A stretch of 64,000 nucleotides of DNA from JBMNFI01 sp050949225. GTDB lineage: Bacteria; Bacillota; Dehalobacteriia; UBA4068. Shown piece by piece: positions 1 through 8,877 of this stretch. The notes under the pieces were generated by a model. That model ran no database searches. It saw only the letters and a list, made by a program, of their open reading frames with translations, and was not told the DNA's origin. Positions within the stretch are counted from its first letter, which is position 1, and each line of letters starts with the position of its first letter. A program made the position numbers and the translations under genes. The stretch lies in assembly GCA_050949225.1 (NCBI GenBank), contig JBMNFI010000001.1, forward strand, positions 840,447-904,446, given 5' to 3'.

Positions 1-19
1 ATTCATCACAAGATTATCA

Positions 20-50
20 AAAAGAGAGAGCCCTAGGCTCTCTCTTTTTT
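20..50 (+). terminator. Rho-independent terminator of a gene left of the window
   Basis: Nine-base-pair GAGAGAGCC stem with a CTA loop, followed on the + strand by a run of T. It probably ends a plus-strand gene lying outside the window. Confidence 0.75.
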
Positions 51-53
51 ACT

Positions 54-97
54 AAAAAACAAGACCTCCTTAACTTTAAAAGGGAGGTCTTGTTTTT
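54..97 (-). terminator. Terminator of the aldehyde oxidoreductase gene
   Basis: Hairpin with arms AAGACCTCC and GGAGGTCTT, with T-rich tails on both sides, so it can work in both directions. It lies about 40 bases beyond the stop codon of the minus-strand oxidoreductase gene. Confidence 0.75.
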
Positions 98-131
98 AAT
101 TATTATTATTTTAATTATTGACAGAACACAA

Positions 132-2006
132 CTACTTATCAGGAAGAGCATTAACCAGATCAGCAATCTCTTTTGGAATAGCTAATCTTTCTAAGATTTC
201 TTCTTTCAAGCAACCATTATTTTTTAAGCCGCGCTCTACATAATATTCCTTAACCATTTCATCAATAGGAGGCTCTACACCATCCATGGGGCCACCAATG
301 ACAGGTGTTTTGAGACGCTTGGGCAAGGTATCCTCTTTTTCATCAGCTCCCCAAATGTTGGAAAGACAGCGTTTGAGTGCAAAGATACGTTCACCGGTTT
401 CCATCATGCTGTCAACGTCATAATCAAAGCCCGTAGTGGCATTAACAGAATCTATTACATCATCAACGGAATAAGGAACACCGCCGAAACAACAAATAGA
501 AGCAGACGTATTAGTAAAAGCACCAAAATCTTGACATATCTTAGCAGTTTTAGCCTTGCCATCTGCAGTCGGTGGCGGCGTTTGCTCACCGATCAATTTT
601 GCAACATCCACTATGCCCAACTGAGAAAACAAGGTGGGGGTCAAAACGTGGCTGGCACCAACGCTACCTGTAGCATATTCAATACCCAAAGCCCATACTA
701 AACGAGGATCATGGAAGGGTGCAGGGAAACCCTTAACATCAGTCCTGGTGTCATTAGCGGCGGGATCAAGTGTGTCAGCAAATTGACGCATACCTTCTCC
801 CAAACGTTTACCAAAGCCCTCACGTTCACCAACCATTTTTACTAATTCAACAATCAGTTCGGGGTTACCCCATTCCAGCTTTAAGCCATCGGTATCAGCA
901 TCGGTTAAATAACCCTTTTCATAACACTCAATGGCCATAGCAATCACTGCACCCACAGCAATCGTATCCATACCATAGCGGTTGCAAAGCTCATTACATT
1001 TAATAATACAAGCTTGTTTATCTACAAGCACCAAACTGCCAAAAGCCGCAGCCGTTTCATATTCCGGACCGGCACCTTTATCAATATCATAGATACCTTC
1101 ATCCTTAATTTCAACCTGACGCTTGCATGCCACGGGACAGCCAAAGCAAGTTCCGCTACCAGTCGCATAATGCTCAGTCATATAGTTGGCACCAATAGTA
1201 TCAGCACCGTCGAATTTGCCCCATTGCCAGTTTTTAGTAGGCAGATCACCGGCATCTTTACCAGCCTCCACACCAGAGATACTGCCCACAGATGAAAGAG
1301 CACCAACAAAAGGATGTTCCTTTTGCTTTGCTACTAACTCTTTTTTAAGTTCTCTCAGGCGATCCATATCAAAACCCGTAAATTTAGCTGCCTTTCCTTT
1401 TACAGAAATAGCTTTGAGTTTTTTCGAACCCATAACAGCGCCAATACCACCACGACCGAAGAAATTATGGGTGCTGGCAACGATTGCCGCTGTATTAGCT
1501 AGTTTTTCCCCATTAGGACCGATGCAAACAGCGCGCCCCTCCGGCTTTAATTTTTCAAGGACTTCATAGGTGTCCTTGCCCCATAAATCCTCAGCAGAAA
1601 CGAGCTCAACTTGATCATCATTAATAATTAAACGAACCGGTTTATCAGAGGCACCAACTAAAACAATTGCATCATAGCCGGCTTTTTTTAATTCCGGAGC
1701 AAAAAACCCTCCGGCATTGGCCTCACCCCAATAAGTGGTCAAGGGTGAACGAGAAACGACAGCAAAACGGCTTGAAGCAGGGATTGGACTAGCGGCCAAA
1801 GGTCCGGTAATAAAGATTAGCGGATTATCCGGGGAAAGCGGATCAATATTTGCAATGTCTTTGCCTTTACAAGCTTCAACATACAAAATTGCACCCAAAC
1901 CAGATCCACCCAAATAAGCTTTAGCCATCTCAGCAGAAAGAGGCTCTGTACTTATTTGACCGGAAGTCAAATCAACTTTTAAAATTTTTCCAGAATAACC
2001 ATACAT
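132..2006 (-). CDS. aor: Tungsten/molybdenum aldehyde:ferredoxin oxidoreductase
   Basis: 624 residues, the usual length of the AOR family. The family oxidises aldehydes to carboxylic acids with ferredoxin as acceptor, using a bis-tungstopterin cofactor and one 4Fe-4S cluster; it is cytoplasmic. The N-terminal AFOR_N domain covers about 1-205, with the pterin-binding Gly-rich segment at 185-200. Cluster ligands are visible as Cys287-x2-Cys290-x3-Cys294 and a distal Cys at 505 or 506. The start is set by AGGAGGG eight bases upstream of ATG. A MoaD-like gene lies 272 bases upstream on the same strand, which fits a dedicated cofactor supply. The exact aldehyde and the metal (W or Mo) cannot be read from sequence. 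Confidence 0.93.
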   Translation of the reverse strand: MYGYSGKILKVDLTSGQISTEPLSAEMAKAYLGGSGLGAILYVEACKGKDIANIDPLSPDNPLIFITGPLAASPIPASSRFAVVSRSPLTTYWGEANAGGFFAPELKKAGYDAIVLVGASDKPVRLIINDDQVELVSAEDLWGKDTYEVLEKLKPEGRAVCIGPNGEKLANTAAIVASTHNFFGRGGIGAVMGSKKLKAISVKGKAAKFTGFDMDRLRELKKELVAKQKEHPFVGALSSVGSISGVEAGKDAGDLPTKNWQWGKFDGADTIGANYMTEHYATGSGTCFGCPVACKRQVEIKDEGIYDIDKGAGPEYETAAAFGSLVLVDKQACIIKCNELCNRYGMDTIAVGAVIAMAIECYEKGYLTDADTDGLKLEWGNPELIVELVKMVGEREGFGKRLGEGMRQFADTLDPAANDTRTDVKGFPAPFHDPRLVWALGIEYATGSVGASHVLTPTLFSQLGIVDVAKLIGEQTPPPTADGKAKTAKICQDFGAFTNTSASICCFGGVPYSVDDVIDSVNATTGFDYDVDSMMETGERIFALKRCLSNIWGADEKEDTLPKRLKTPVIGGPMDGVEPPIDEMVKEYYVERGLKNNGCLKEEILERLAIPKEIADLVNALPDK

Positions 2007-2125
2007 AAAAATACCCTCCTCTTCTCATTTTTTATTTTTAGCCTTGCGGCTTAAAACGTTAACTATTACATGTTGAGTAAAAAAGAACTGCACTATGCAC
2101 AAAATCCTGAAATAAAACATTTTAT

Positions 2126-2149
2126 TCAAGAAAGTAGCAGCTTTCTTGA
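2126..2149 (-). other. Stem-loop between the MoaD-like gene and aor
   Basis: Perfect nine-base stem TCAAGAAAG/CTTTCTTGA with a six-base loop. On the minus strand it is followed by AT-rich sequence with short T runs. It could end the MoaD-like transcript or lie in the aor leader. Confidence 0.3.
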
Positions 2150-2278
2150 GTAAATAATTTATTATTTAAAGATAATATATCCTATTTATGAAGATTCTAT
2201 AAACTTGTGCGCATTCCCTCCCATAATAAAAATAAACATATTGTATATTTCGGAAGTTTCAAAAATTATCCTAAAATT

Positions 2279-2548
2279 CTAGCCGGCAATAGAAAAGGGG
2301 AAAATTGCCACAAAATCACCATCTTTGATATCCATCTTTACAAAATCCCGGCTCAACATCGTTGAACCACCATTAATTCTCACAAAACAAATCTCCTTTT
2401 TCGGCACACCAATCTCCTCCAAAAGAAACTGTCCCGTAACAGAAGGTAATTGATTTTCATAACTAATACAGTTATTGGCATCCAAAGGCAGTGTAAGTTT
2501 TTCCTGATGCAATGTCCATGGTTCCCTTAATTCAATTTTGATAACCAT
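2279..2548 (-). CDS. MoaD/ThiS-like beta-grasp sulfur-carrier protein
   Basis: 89 residues, the size of MoaD-type sulfur carriers, which donate sulfur to the dithiolene of the pterin cofactor when their C-terminal Gly-Gly is activated. The C-terminal part (DGD at about 76-78, then a hydrophobic strand) fits the beta-grasp end. The protein ends in Ala-Gly instead of Gly-Gly; the codons at 2282-2287 are clear. The gene lies upstream of aor on the same strand, a common arrangement in anaerobes. The ATG has a GGAGGGG ribosome site. The fold assignment rests on size, ending and context, so it is moderately sure. Confidence 0.7.
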   Translation of the reverse strand: MVIKIELREPWTLHQEKLTLPLDANNCISYENQLPSVTGQFLLEEIGVPKKEICFVRINGGSTMLSRDFVKMDIKDGDFVAIFPFSIAG

Positions 2549-2705
2549 GCAAACCCCTCCTGTTTATAACCAGCATCTATATTTTACCTGTAAAAAAGAC
2601 TTCTGTCAACATGCTCATCTTTTAAGGCGCAATCTCTGAAATGGACAAAATGGTTTTGGCAAATAATCTACAAAATTTTATCCAATATGGCCAACCGACA
2701 AATAA

Positions 2706-2739
2706 AAAGACCCGGCTAAGTAAGCTTAGCCGGGTCTTT
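2706..2739 (-). terminator. Terminator of the lactate-permease-family gene
   Basis: Fifteen-base stem (AAAGACCCGGCTAAG) with a short loop and a T-rich tail on the minus strand, just beyond the transporter stop codon. Confidence 0.85.
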
Positions 2740-2758
2740 ATAAACATCTACATACTTT

Positions 2759-4390
2759 TTAATGATATGGGTTAGCGTTAGGATCAATAGCAATGGAAGA
2801 TCCTACCTCAACAGGCATCGCTTGACAGAAGATAATCGTCAAAATGATAACCGCGATCAACAACATCACAGCAATCTTGAACGTCTTCTTCAAAACGAGA
2901 GCCTCTTCACCAATAGCATCAATAGTAGCGGCAGCATTTTGCAACTTGGCTGGCGAAATAACACTAGCCAAACCACCTGCGATACCCGTGGCTGCAGTTA
3001 AAACCAGAGTATTTAAGCCAAGCATATCACCGGTTTGAATATTATATTGCGCAAACATTGCCAAAGCAGAAGCCTCCGAAGAGGTAACAAAACCACCGAA
3101 CATACCCAAAGGTGCAACAATAATTGGATATAAAGCACCAAAGGCATCAGCTGAAACCGTGGCCAGAACAAAGATCATATTATTTGTTTGTTCTATCAAA
3201 GAGAAAGTACCATCAGCCATAATTTCATAACCGGTGTAGTTCATCAAAAGGCCTAATGCAAAGAAGACCATAGTTGCGATACCCGGTTTAGGAGCACGTC
3301 TACCCCATTTTTTCATTGTTTCACTAAGTTGTGCCCTAGTAGGACGAAGAACAATAAAGGAAAGGAACGTACTGATTAGTACCCAGAAGTAAGCATTGTA
3401 CAGAGGACGTAATTTAACTTGCGCACCGCCTACAACAGAAACAGCAGTTTCCAACTTAACAAATAAGAGATTTTTGATCGGAGGAATGAAAGCTACACAT
3501 AGCAAAATCACGATCAAAATCAACCAAGGAGAAAGAGCTTTCGCTAAAGACATACCCTTTTCAATTTCTTTATCTTCTTCGCTTAAAACAGAACGGTCAA
3601 TAACAACACTTTTTTTAGCCTTAAGGTAGATAACCATGGAGACAATAGATGCCAAACCTGCAATAACACCTGTCAAAACAATAGCAGATTCCAAAGCAGG
3701 AATATGAGCAATCGCAAAAGCAGTAAAACCAGCTACTAAACCGGTAATTAAAGCAGCGAGGAAGCCTTTTTTAACCATTTTGGCGCCGCCGACTAAAACA
3801 AACATACCAAAACAAATCATGGTCGAAACAACAGGTAAGAACATGGAGAACACTTTAGCGGCCTCAACCAAAGGAACACCTGTTAAGTCGACATAAGTCA
3901 TTAACGGAGCTGCCAACATTGAATAAGTACATAAGGCATCAAAACCAATTGCGGGTAAGGCAATACAAAGCATATTGGAATAGCCTAAGCTTTTCATGAT
4001 TGGCGGCAAAACAGAAACCGGAGTCGCACCAACAGATACCAAGGTAGTACCAGCACCCAAGTTGAGCATCATAATTTGAGCTTCCTGATTATTGGGAGCC
4101 AAGGTTTTTAGGAATACAGCCACCCTTTTGATGCAGCCGGTCGATTCCATAAAGGAAACCTGTAAAATAGAGAAAATAACCATGATCGAAATTGGGAATG
4201 AGGTAAGTAAACCATGAATACTGGCCCTCATACCAACTTCAATAGAAGTATTAAATACTACTAAAGAAATAACAATCGCAACTGCCCAACCGATAACTGC
4301 GCACCAAAGTGTAGGAACTTTAAAGACCAACAGCAATACCGCGACAATAATAATCGGCAGGAGAGTCATAATAGTAAGAAACCCTAACAT
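2759..4390 (-). CDS. L-lactate permease (LctP) family transporter
   Basis: 543 residues with about 12-14 hydrophobic segments, the length of LctP-family carriers, which bring lactate or related 2-hydroxy acids in with protons across the cytoplasmic membrane. The C-terminal third holds the family pattern: a Gly-rich GGFVTSS segment near residue 440, a SPAKLQNAAA segment, and a KKTF stretch before the last helix. I chose the ATG at 4390, which has GGAGG ten bases upstream, over an upstream in-frame ATG at 4504 that has none. Together with the aldehyde oxidoreductase and the divergent dehydrogenase it suggests handling of small organic acids and aldehydes; the substrate is inferred from the family only. 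Confidence 0.8.
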   Translation of the reverse strand: MLGFLTIMTLLPIIIVAVLLLVFKVPTLWCAVIGWAVAIVISLVVFNTSIEVGMRASIHGLLTSFPISIMVIFSILQVSFMESTGCIKRVAVFLKTLAPNNQEAQIMMLNLGAGTTLVSVGATPVSVLPPIMKSLGYSNMLCIALPAIGFDALCTYSMLAAPLMTYVDLTGVPLVEAAKVFSMFLPVVSTMICFGMFVLVGGAKMVKKGFLAALITGLVAGFTAFAIAHIPALESAIVLTGVIAGLASIVSMVIYLKAKKSVVIDRSVLSEEDKEIEKGMSLAKALSPWLILIVILLCVAFIPPIKNLLFVKLETAVSVVGGAQVKLRPLYNAYFWVLISTFLSFIVLRPTRAQLSETMKKWGRRAPKPGIATMVFFALGLLMNYTGYEIMADGTFSLIEQTNNMIFVLATVSADAFGALYPIIVAPLGMFGGFVTSSEASALAMFAQYNIQTGDMLGLNTLVLTAATGIAGGLASVISPAKLQNAAATIDAIGEEALVLKKTFKIAVMLLIAVIILTIIFCQAMPVEVGSSIAIDPNANPYH

Positions 4391-5101
4391 TTTGCAAATC
4401 CCTCCAAATCTAATAATTATATGAACTGCTATACAAAATATATAAACATTAAGGGACCTTTTATTAAATTTGATAAACCACAAAATTATTGCAAAATATA
4501 ACAAAAATAAAGCTGATTTAACCGCTTGATATAAAAAAACCAGCCTTACCCTATCCTAGGGAACGAAAATAAGTAATAACACCAGGTTTATCTTATAAAC
4601 AAATAAAATTGTCCCGAAAGATCTATCCTCCCTTCATTCCTTTTTATTATTAAAATTTTGTAGTAAACGACCTCTTACATCATATATTATTCGGACAAAA
4701 TATACAACAATAATTTTAAAAAAATTGTCGTTTTTTTTATAGTAAAATTTTTCGGACTTCTTTTAAAACAAGCAATTATTTAAGATTAACTTTATTCTTT
4801 CAACAAAAGACCTCTAATAATCACTTATAATAAATATTTCAACAATTCCAACTCTATATGTTCATCAATAATTCCTTTATTCCTTTATTCAACAGGAGAT
4901 TTCTTAAAATTTCAAATATTTCTAATTGCAGCTATTCATGAAATATTTATAAAAAGCTCACCGGCTCTTCATAAGCAATCTACGAAAAGGCAGGAAATAA
5001 CCTAAAAACCACGAAATAAAAAATTATCGCGGAAAAACATTCATTACATTATAAATAACTGCGAATATATCATAAAGAAATCATATAAAAAGGAGGATAA
5101 C
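4391..5101. other. 711-base divergent intergenic region
   Basis: Very AT-rich DNA between the divergent transporter and dehydrogenase genes. I see no gene. The heptamer TTCGGAC occurs near 4690 and 4752, and a short TTCCTTTAT tandem lies near 4871. Promoters for both genes must lie here, but I cannot place them with confidence. Confidence 0.5.
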
Positions 5102-5905
5102 ATGAAAAAATTACAGGACAGGGTAGCAATTATTACCGGCGCGGCGATGGGGATGGGCTTTGGCTGCAGCAAGGTCCTGGCCGCCTATGGCGCCAACATA
5201 GTTATGATCGACATCGATCCCCAGGTTTTCCGAGAAGCGGAAGGCCTGGCACAAGCCGGCCATCAAACCTCTGCGTACCAGATAGACGTTCGTAATGCAG
5301 AAGACCTAAAAAAAACTTATGACGAAGTAGTGGAAAAATACGGCAAAATTGATATCTTAATTAATGCAGCCGGCGTTGGCATGATGGAATATTTCGAAAA
5401 GGTTGATAAAGATTTTTTCGATAAAACCTTCGGAATCAATTTTAAGGGCATCTGGAATTCCTGCCGCGCCGCTATATCTCATATGCGTAAAGCAAACTAC
5501 GGCAAAATTGTTAACTTCGCATCCGTTACAGGCACAATGGTAGTAGATCCCGGCATGACAACATATGGCGCAACCAAAGGGGCAGTACTGGCCTTTACCA
5601 AAGCTCTGGCTTGCGAATATGCCCCCTTTAATGTTACAGTCAACGCTATCTTACCCGGGTTTGTCGATACACCCATGGTTGATAAATCTTGCGCCGAAGC
5701 CTGTCCAGAGGATCCACAAAGCGTGAAAAAAGCCATGGCCGCCAATATCCCCATGAAACGCTTAGGAACAATAGAGGAGGTCGGTGAAGTAGCCGCTTTC
5801 TTGTCCTCTGATGAATCCAGTTATGTTACCGGTACCCACATCGTCTTTGATGGTGGCAGCACTCTACCCGAATCACCAGGTACCGGCTGGCAACCGGGCG
5901 AATAA
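5102..5905 (+). CDS. NAD-type short-chain dehydrogenase/reductase (SDR)
   Basis: 267 residues, classical SDR length. The Rossmann motif TGxxxGxG is at 12-19, NAAG at 88-91, and the catalytic Ser141, Tyr155 and Lys159 are present. Asp37 at the end of the second strand favours NAD(H) over NADP(H). Such enzymes oxidise alcohols or reduce ketones in the cytoplasm; the substrate is not evident, although overall it resembles UcpA-type and 3-oxoacyl-reductase-type SDRs. The ATG follows an AAAGGAGG site. It is transcribed away from the lactate-permease-family gene, so a role in hydroxy-acid or alcohol metabolism is possible but inferred. Confidence 0.88.
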   Translation: MKKLQDRVAIITGAAMGMGFGCSKVLAAYGANIVMIDIDPQVFREAEGLAQAGHQTSAYQIDVRNAEDLKKTYDEVVEKYGKIDILINAAGVGMMEYFEKVDKDFFDKTFGINFKGIWNSCRAAISHMRKANYGKIVNFASVTGTMVVDPGMTTYGATKGAVLAFTKALACEYAPFNVTVNAILPGFVDTPMVDKSCAEACPEDPQSVKKAMAANIPMKRLGTIEEVGEVAAFLSSDESSYVTGTHIVFDGGSTLPESPGTGWQPGE

Positions 5906-5924
5906 TGCATGTTGCAACTTATAT

Positions 5925-6374
5925 TTAACGCTTGCCTCGAAAAAAAGACTTTATTAGCTGTGCCGCTTCCTGCCCTAAAACGCCCCCTCTTACCAACAAT
6001 TGATGGTTAAATGGCTCATAACGAACTAAGTCTAATACACTGCCGGCAGCCCCCGTTTTAGGATCAGCGGCACCATAAACTAGTCTTGCCAAGCGAGCCT
6101 GCACCATCGCGCCCGCGCACATTGCACACGGTTCCAAGGTCACATACAAAGTGCACCCAGTCAGCCGCCAAGAATCCAAGAAATTACAAGCCTTTTTTAT
6201 TGCTACCATTTCCGCATGAAGTGTCGCATCTTTTTGGCTTTCCTTTTGATTGTAACCTGTGGCAATAATTTGTCCATCCTTAACAATCACCGCACCTACC
6301 GGCACTTCATCTATAGCTGCCGCTTTAGCGGCCTCTAAAAGGGCTTGTTTCATAAATAGGCTATCTTGATCCAT
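5925..6374 (-). CDS. tadA: tRNA-specific adenosine deaminase TadA
   Basis: 149 residues. It makes inosine at wobble position 34 of tRNA-Arg(ACG). The deaminase zinc site is complete: His53-Ala-Glu55, with Glu as proton shuttle, and Pro-Cys83-x2-Cys86. The basic C-terminal tail RGKR is typical of TadA rather than of nucleoside deaminases. It converges on the SDR gene, with 19 bases between the stops. Confidence 0.92.
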   Translation of the reverse strand: MDQDSLFMKQALLEAAKAAAIDEVPVGAVIVKDGQIIATGYNQKESQKDATLHAEMVAIKKACNFLDSWRLTGCTLYVTLEPCAMCAGAMVQARLARLVYGAADPKTGAAGSVLDLVRYEPFNHQLLVRGGVLGQEAAQLIKSFFRGKR

Positions 6375-6767
6375 ATTGCTTATCCTTTCTCAATCCTTTT
6401 GGTGAAAATTCCTCAAACCACTATATAATTGAATATGGCTCTTGGATATCTTTTAGAAAATACAGACGCACTTTTAAGATAGATCAAAGAGCCTTTTCTT
6501 TTGGCAAAGCACTTGCCTTTCTTTCCTCTAAGATCTCTGTCATATAAATGAAAAATGAGACCATAAATCTTACGCTAGCAAAATAAACAAATAGTATATA
6601 TCGGCCAATCACTCCACATTAGGCTTTAGCTTACTCGGACTGAAATCCCAATCATTAGCCCTTTTTGTTAAAACATTTCCTAAAAAAGAGTGCTCCGCCT
6701 GCCGCCGCTTTCTGTAGATTCGACCCAAAAATATCTATAAAAACAAAAAAGGCTCTCCTAAAGTCGG
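6375..6767. other. Intergenic region between tadA and the tRNA-Arg element
   Basis: AT-rich DNA without a recognisable gene. Its right end (6748-6767) holds the distal arm of the hairpin that probably ended tRNA-Arg transcription before the element inserted. Confidence 0.4.
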
Positions 6768-6796
6768 GCTACAAACTTTTAAGAGGACTTTTTTGG
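6748..6796 (-). terminator. Probable original tRNA-Arg terminator
   Basis: An imperfect inverted repeat (AAGTCCTCTTAAAAG against CTTTAGGAGAGCCTT, with some G-U pairs) is followed on the minus strand by TTTTTTGTTTTT. It directly follows the partial tRNA-Arg copy, so it probably terminated the intact tRNA gene before the element split them. Confidence 0.5.
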
Positions 6797-6835
6797 CACG
6801 CCAGAGACGATTCGAACGTCCGACACCCGCCTTAG
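6768..6835. repeat. Attachment-site copy: 3' half of tRNA-Arg plus downstream DNA
   Basis: 68-base direct repeat of 8677-8747, with one three-base indel in a T run. Bases 6794-6835 match the tRNA-Arg 3' half from the CCA end into the anticodon stem, after which the match stops abruptly; the rest matches the sequence just downstream of the tRNA. This is the expected outer att site of an element inserted at the 3' end of a tRNA gene. Confidence 0.85.
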
Positions 6836-7310
6836 AAGAAGCACTCGGAGCGAGTTTTTCCCCCTATCAAGTCCTAAAAAAGCCTTAATTTTACTGGGTT
6901 TTCTTCACATCAACGCTATCGGAATCATACCTTTCCCCATCTGATTTCACTCTATTTTAAGTACTGTTTTTTGCACTTGATTAGCAAGGTGTGAAAAATG
7001 GGTGGCGATATAATGTTATTGTAAAACGCTCTTCTAAAGTACGATTATAAGTGAAACTAATCAATCTATTATCTAGCCTCGACACCATTTCCTTTGTTTA
7101 ATATAGCATATCCCATTGGTTTTGTGAATTCCTTATAGATAACAGTATTTGATATCATTGCTTGTGTTAGATGTATTAAACAATTATAATAGGTACATCC
7201 ATTCAAAATGACGCTGATTAAAGAAAATACATGAATGCAAGCGCTACTTTCTTGATAATATCCTCATCATAACATTACAATTATGATGTCAAAGATAGGA
7301 GGAATAAACT
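6836..7310. other. Non-coding left part of the tRNA-Arg element
   Basis: 475 bases with no ORF or RNA that I recognise. The region just before 7311 should hold the promoter of the regulator gene; the ribosome site there is AGGAGG. Confidence 0.4.
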
Positions 7311-7787
7311 ATGGATTTTGGAAAACAAATAAAACAAATTCGAAAAGATAATAACTTGACACAGGAACAAATGGCAAATATACTTAACGTTTCTCGACAA
7401 GCTATTTCAAATTGGGAAAACAATAAAAATCTACCGGATTTAGAATTATTAGTCCTAATGTCTAAAATATTCTCCCTTTCACTTGACCAGTTAATTTTAG
7501 GAGGAAGTAATATGAATAATATGACAGCAAAGCTAATTAAAGATGGAAGCGAAACAAGAAGGGCAAAATTTAATATGATAGCAGTTGTTATTGGTACATT
7601 ACTACTATGTATTGGTGCTACCTGTTTAATTATTAAAGGAATGAGTGTAGAATATATTGATGCACAAGGTGTCCTTCACGAAAATTTCTTTTTAATACCG
7701 ATAGGTTTTCTATTTATGTTTTGTGGTATCATTACATTTTGTGTTACAGGTGTGAAATCAATGATTCGCAAATTCAAAAGGAAATAA
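7311..7787 (+). CDS. Xre-family HTH regulator with DUF3955-like membrane tail
   Basis: 158 residues. Residues 5-62 form a Cro/C1-type helix-turn-helix (TQEQMANIL, then SRQAISNWE as recognition helix). The C-terminal half has two hydrophobic segments, at about 88-108 and 125-148, which resemble the DUF3955 domain found fused to such regulators, so the protein is probably membrane-bound. It is the only intact gene of the decayed tRNA-Arg element, and its codon use is clearly more AT-rich than that of the flanking housekeeping genes. Its target genes are unknown. Confidence 0.85.
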   Translation: MDFGKQIKQIRKDNNLTQEQMANILNVSRQAISNWENNKNLPDLELLVLMSKIFSLSLDQLILGGSNMNNMTAKLIKDGSETRRAKFNMIAVVIGTLLLCIGATCLIIKGMSVEYIDAQGVLHENFFLIPIGFLFMFCGIITFCVTGVKSMIRKFKRK

Positions 7788-7799
7788 CAACAAGAATTA

Positions 7800-7838
7800 G
7801 ACCTCTGTACGGAGAAAATCCGATCACAGAGGTCCTTT
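7800..7838 (+). terminator. Probable terminator after the Xre gene
   Basis: GACCTCTG/CAGAGGTC stem with a loop of about 19 bases and a short T-containing tail, lying between the convergent regulator and recombinase remnant. Confidence 0.45.
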
Positions 7839-7856
7839 GATATATGATATTCAATT

Positions 7857-8687
7857 TTAAAGATTCTTAGCCAATGCTTTTAGCAAACTGGCTGTTTCCG
7901 GATTCTGAAGTAATTTGGTAAGAAGTGCTGCTGAATCTTCATCGGTTGATTCTTCCTTCTTAGTGGTTGGTTCAATGGTTTCGATACCTCTTTTCTTAGC
8001 ACTTGCTTTGCCCATTTCAACGTACTTCTCTTGTTTTGCCATCGGATCGGGTTCCTCGATTGTTCCTTCAAAATCTGGCATTGGTAATGTTTTTTCATCT
8101 TCCTCTAAAGTAAGATTTCGAATACCTTTAGCTTGATAGAACTGCTCATCGAACTTTTGAGCATTATATCGACGGTCATCATCAATGATATGGGAATAAA
8201 CATCGGCAACCATATCCATTCGAGCGTGTCCGGAATCGCCTTGCACAGCTCTCATATCGCCACCATTCCACTTGAGTTTATAAGTGATGCTGGCGTGTCT
8301 GAAGCTATGGAATACAACCTTCGGAGGATTATGTTTCTCAATCAGCTTTCTCAACGCATTATCGATAACCCGACTCTCCATTGGTCTGCCGGTAGGATGA
8401 CAGAATACTAAATTGTATCCATTATATTCATCTCCAAAGATTTCTTTCAACCCCTCAATTTGCTTTTTCCTATCAGTAAGCATATGAGCAACCGTATTCG
8501 GCAAGAACACCTTTCTGACTAATGTTTTTGTCTTTGGTGATTTCAGCACTAATTGAGTATGTGCTCTTGTAAGAGTAGCTGGGAAAGCAAAAATAATATC
8601 CTTATTATCAAGAGCATCTATAGATATATTGGTTACTCTTTGAAATTCCTTATTGATAAATACAGAAGCTGGATCTGCTACAAACTT
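7857..8687 (-). pseudogene. Tyrosine recombinase (integrase), N-terminally truncated
   Basis: The open frame runs from a stop at 8688-8690, inside the att repeat, to 7857. Homology to phage/ICE integrases begins at once after the att boundary, with the core-domain sequence KEFQRV and then LVLKSPKTKT. The catalytic HSFRH box, GHA and the YSH tyrosine box are present, so the C-terminal catalytic lobe is intact. The arm-binding and core-binding N-terminal domains, roughly the first 150-190 residues, are missing. A GTG at 8549 would give 230 residues, but this is not a natural integrase start. A charged C-terminal tail of about 90 residues follows the catalytic Tyr. Confidence 0.85.
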
Positions 8688-8747
8688 TTAAGAGGACTTT
8701 TTCTTTGGCACGCCAGAGACGATTCGAACGTCCGACACCCGCCTTAG
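8677..8747. repeat. Attachment-site copy inside and below intact tRNA-Arg
   Basis: Partner of 6768-6835. Bases 8706-8747 are the 3' half of the intact tRNA gene, and 8677-8705 are the downstream part shared with the other copy. Confidence 0.85.
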
Positions 8748-8781
8748 GAGGGCGGTGCTCTATCCCCTGAGCTACTGGCGT
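8706..8781 (-). tRNA. tRNA-Arg(CCU)
   Basis: The full cloverleaf is readable on the minus strand. The acceptor is ACGCCAG/CTGGCGT and the D stem GCTC/GAGC. The anticodon stem CCGCC/GGCGG carries loop CTCCTAA (anticodon CCT, reads AGG). The T loop is TTCGAAT and the 3' CCA is encoded. Its 3' half served as integration site for the neighbouring element. Confidence 0.95.
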
Positions 8782-8877
8782 ATATTGATTTTAATTCCTT
8801 TGCTCACGCCATCAACACCAAATATATGTATAATTTTACTTCATAAAGACCGCTTAGTCAATTAAAATAGTTCATTT

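Larger units (their letters stand above)
6768..8747. mobile_element. Decayed integrative element at tRNA-Arg(CCU)
   Basis: About 1.9 kb bounded by the two att repeats. It holds an Xre-type regulator with a membrane tail and the C-terminal part of a tyrosine recombinase. The recombinase lacks its N-terminal part and no transfer or packaging genes remain, so the element cannot be autonomous. Between 6836 and 7310 I see no gene. Confidence 0.8.

Noticed and set aside
4391..5101. Sigma-54 promoter between the lactate-permease-family and SDR genes
   Set aside because: No TGGCAC-N5-TTGC match found.
8549..8549. GTG as a natural start of the 230-residue recombinase
   Set aside because: Family-like integrase sequence continues upstream in frame to the att boundary, so the gene is truncated, not started, there.
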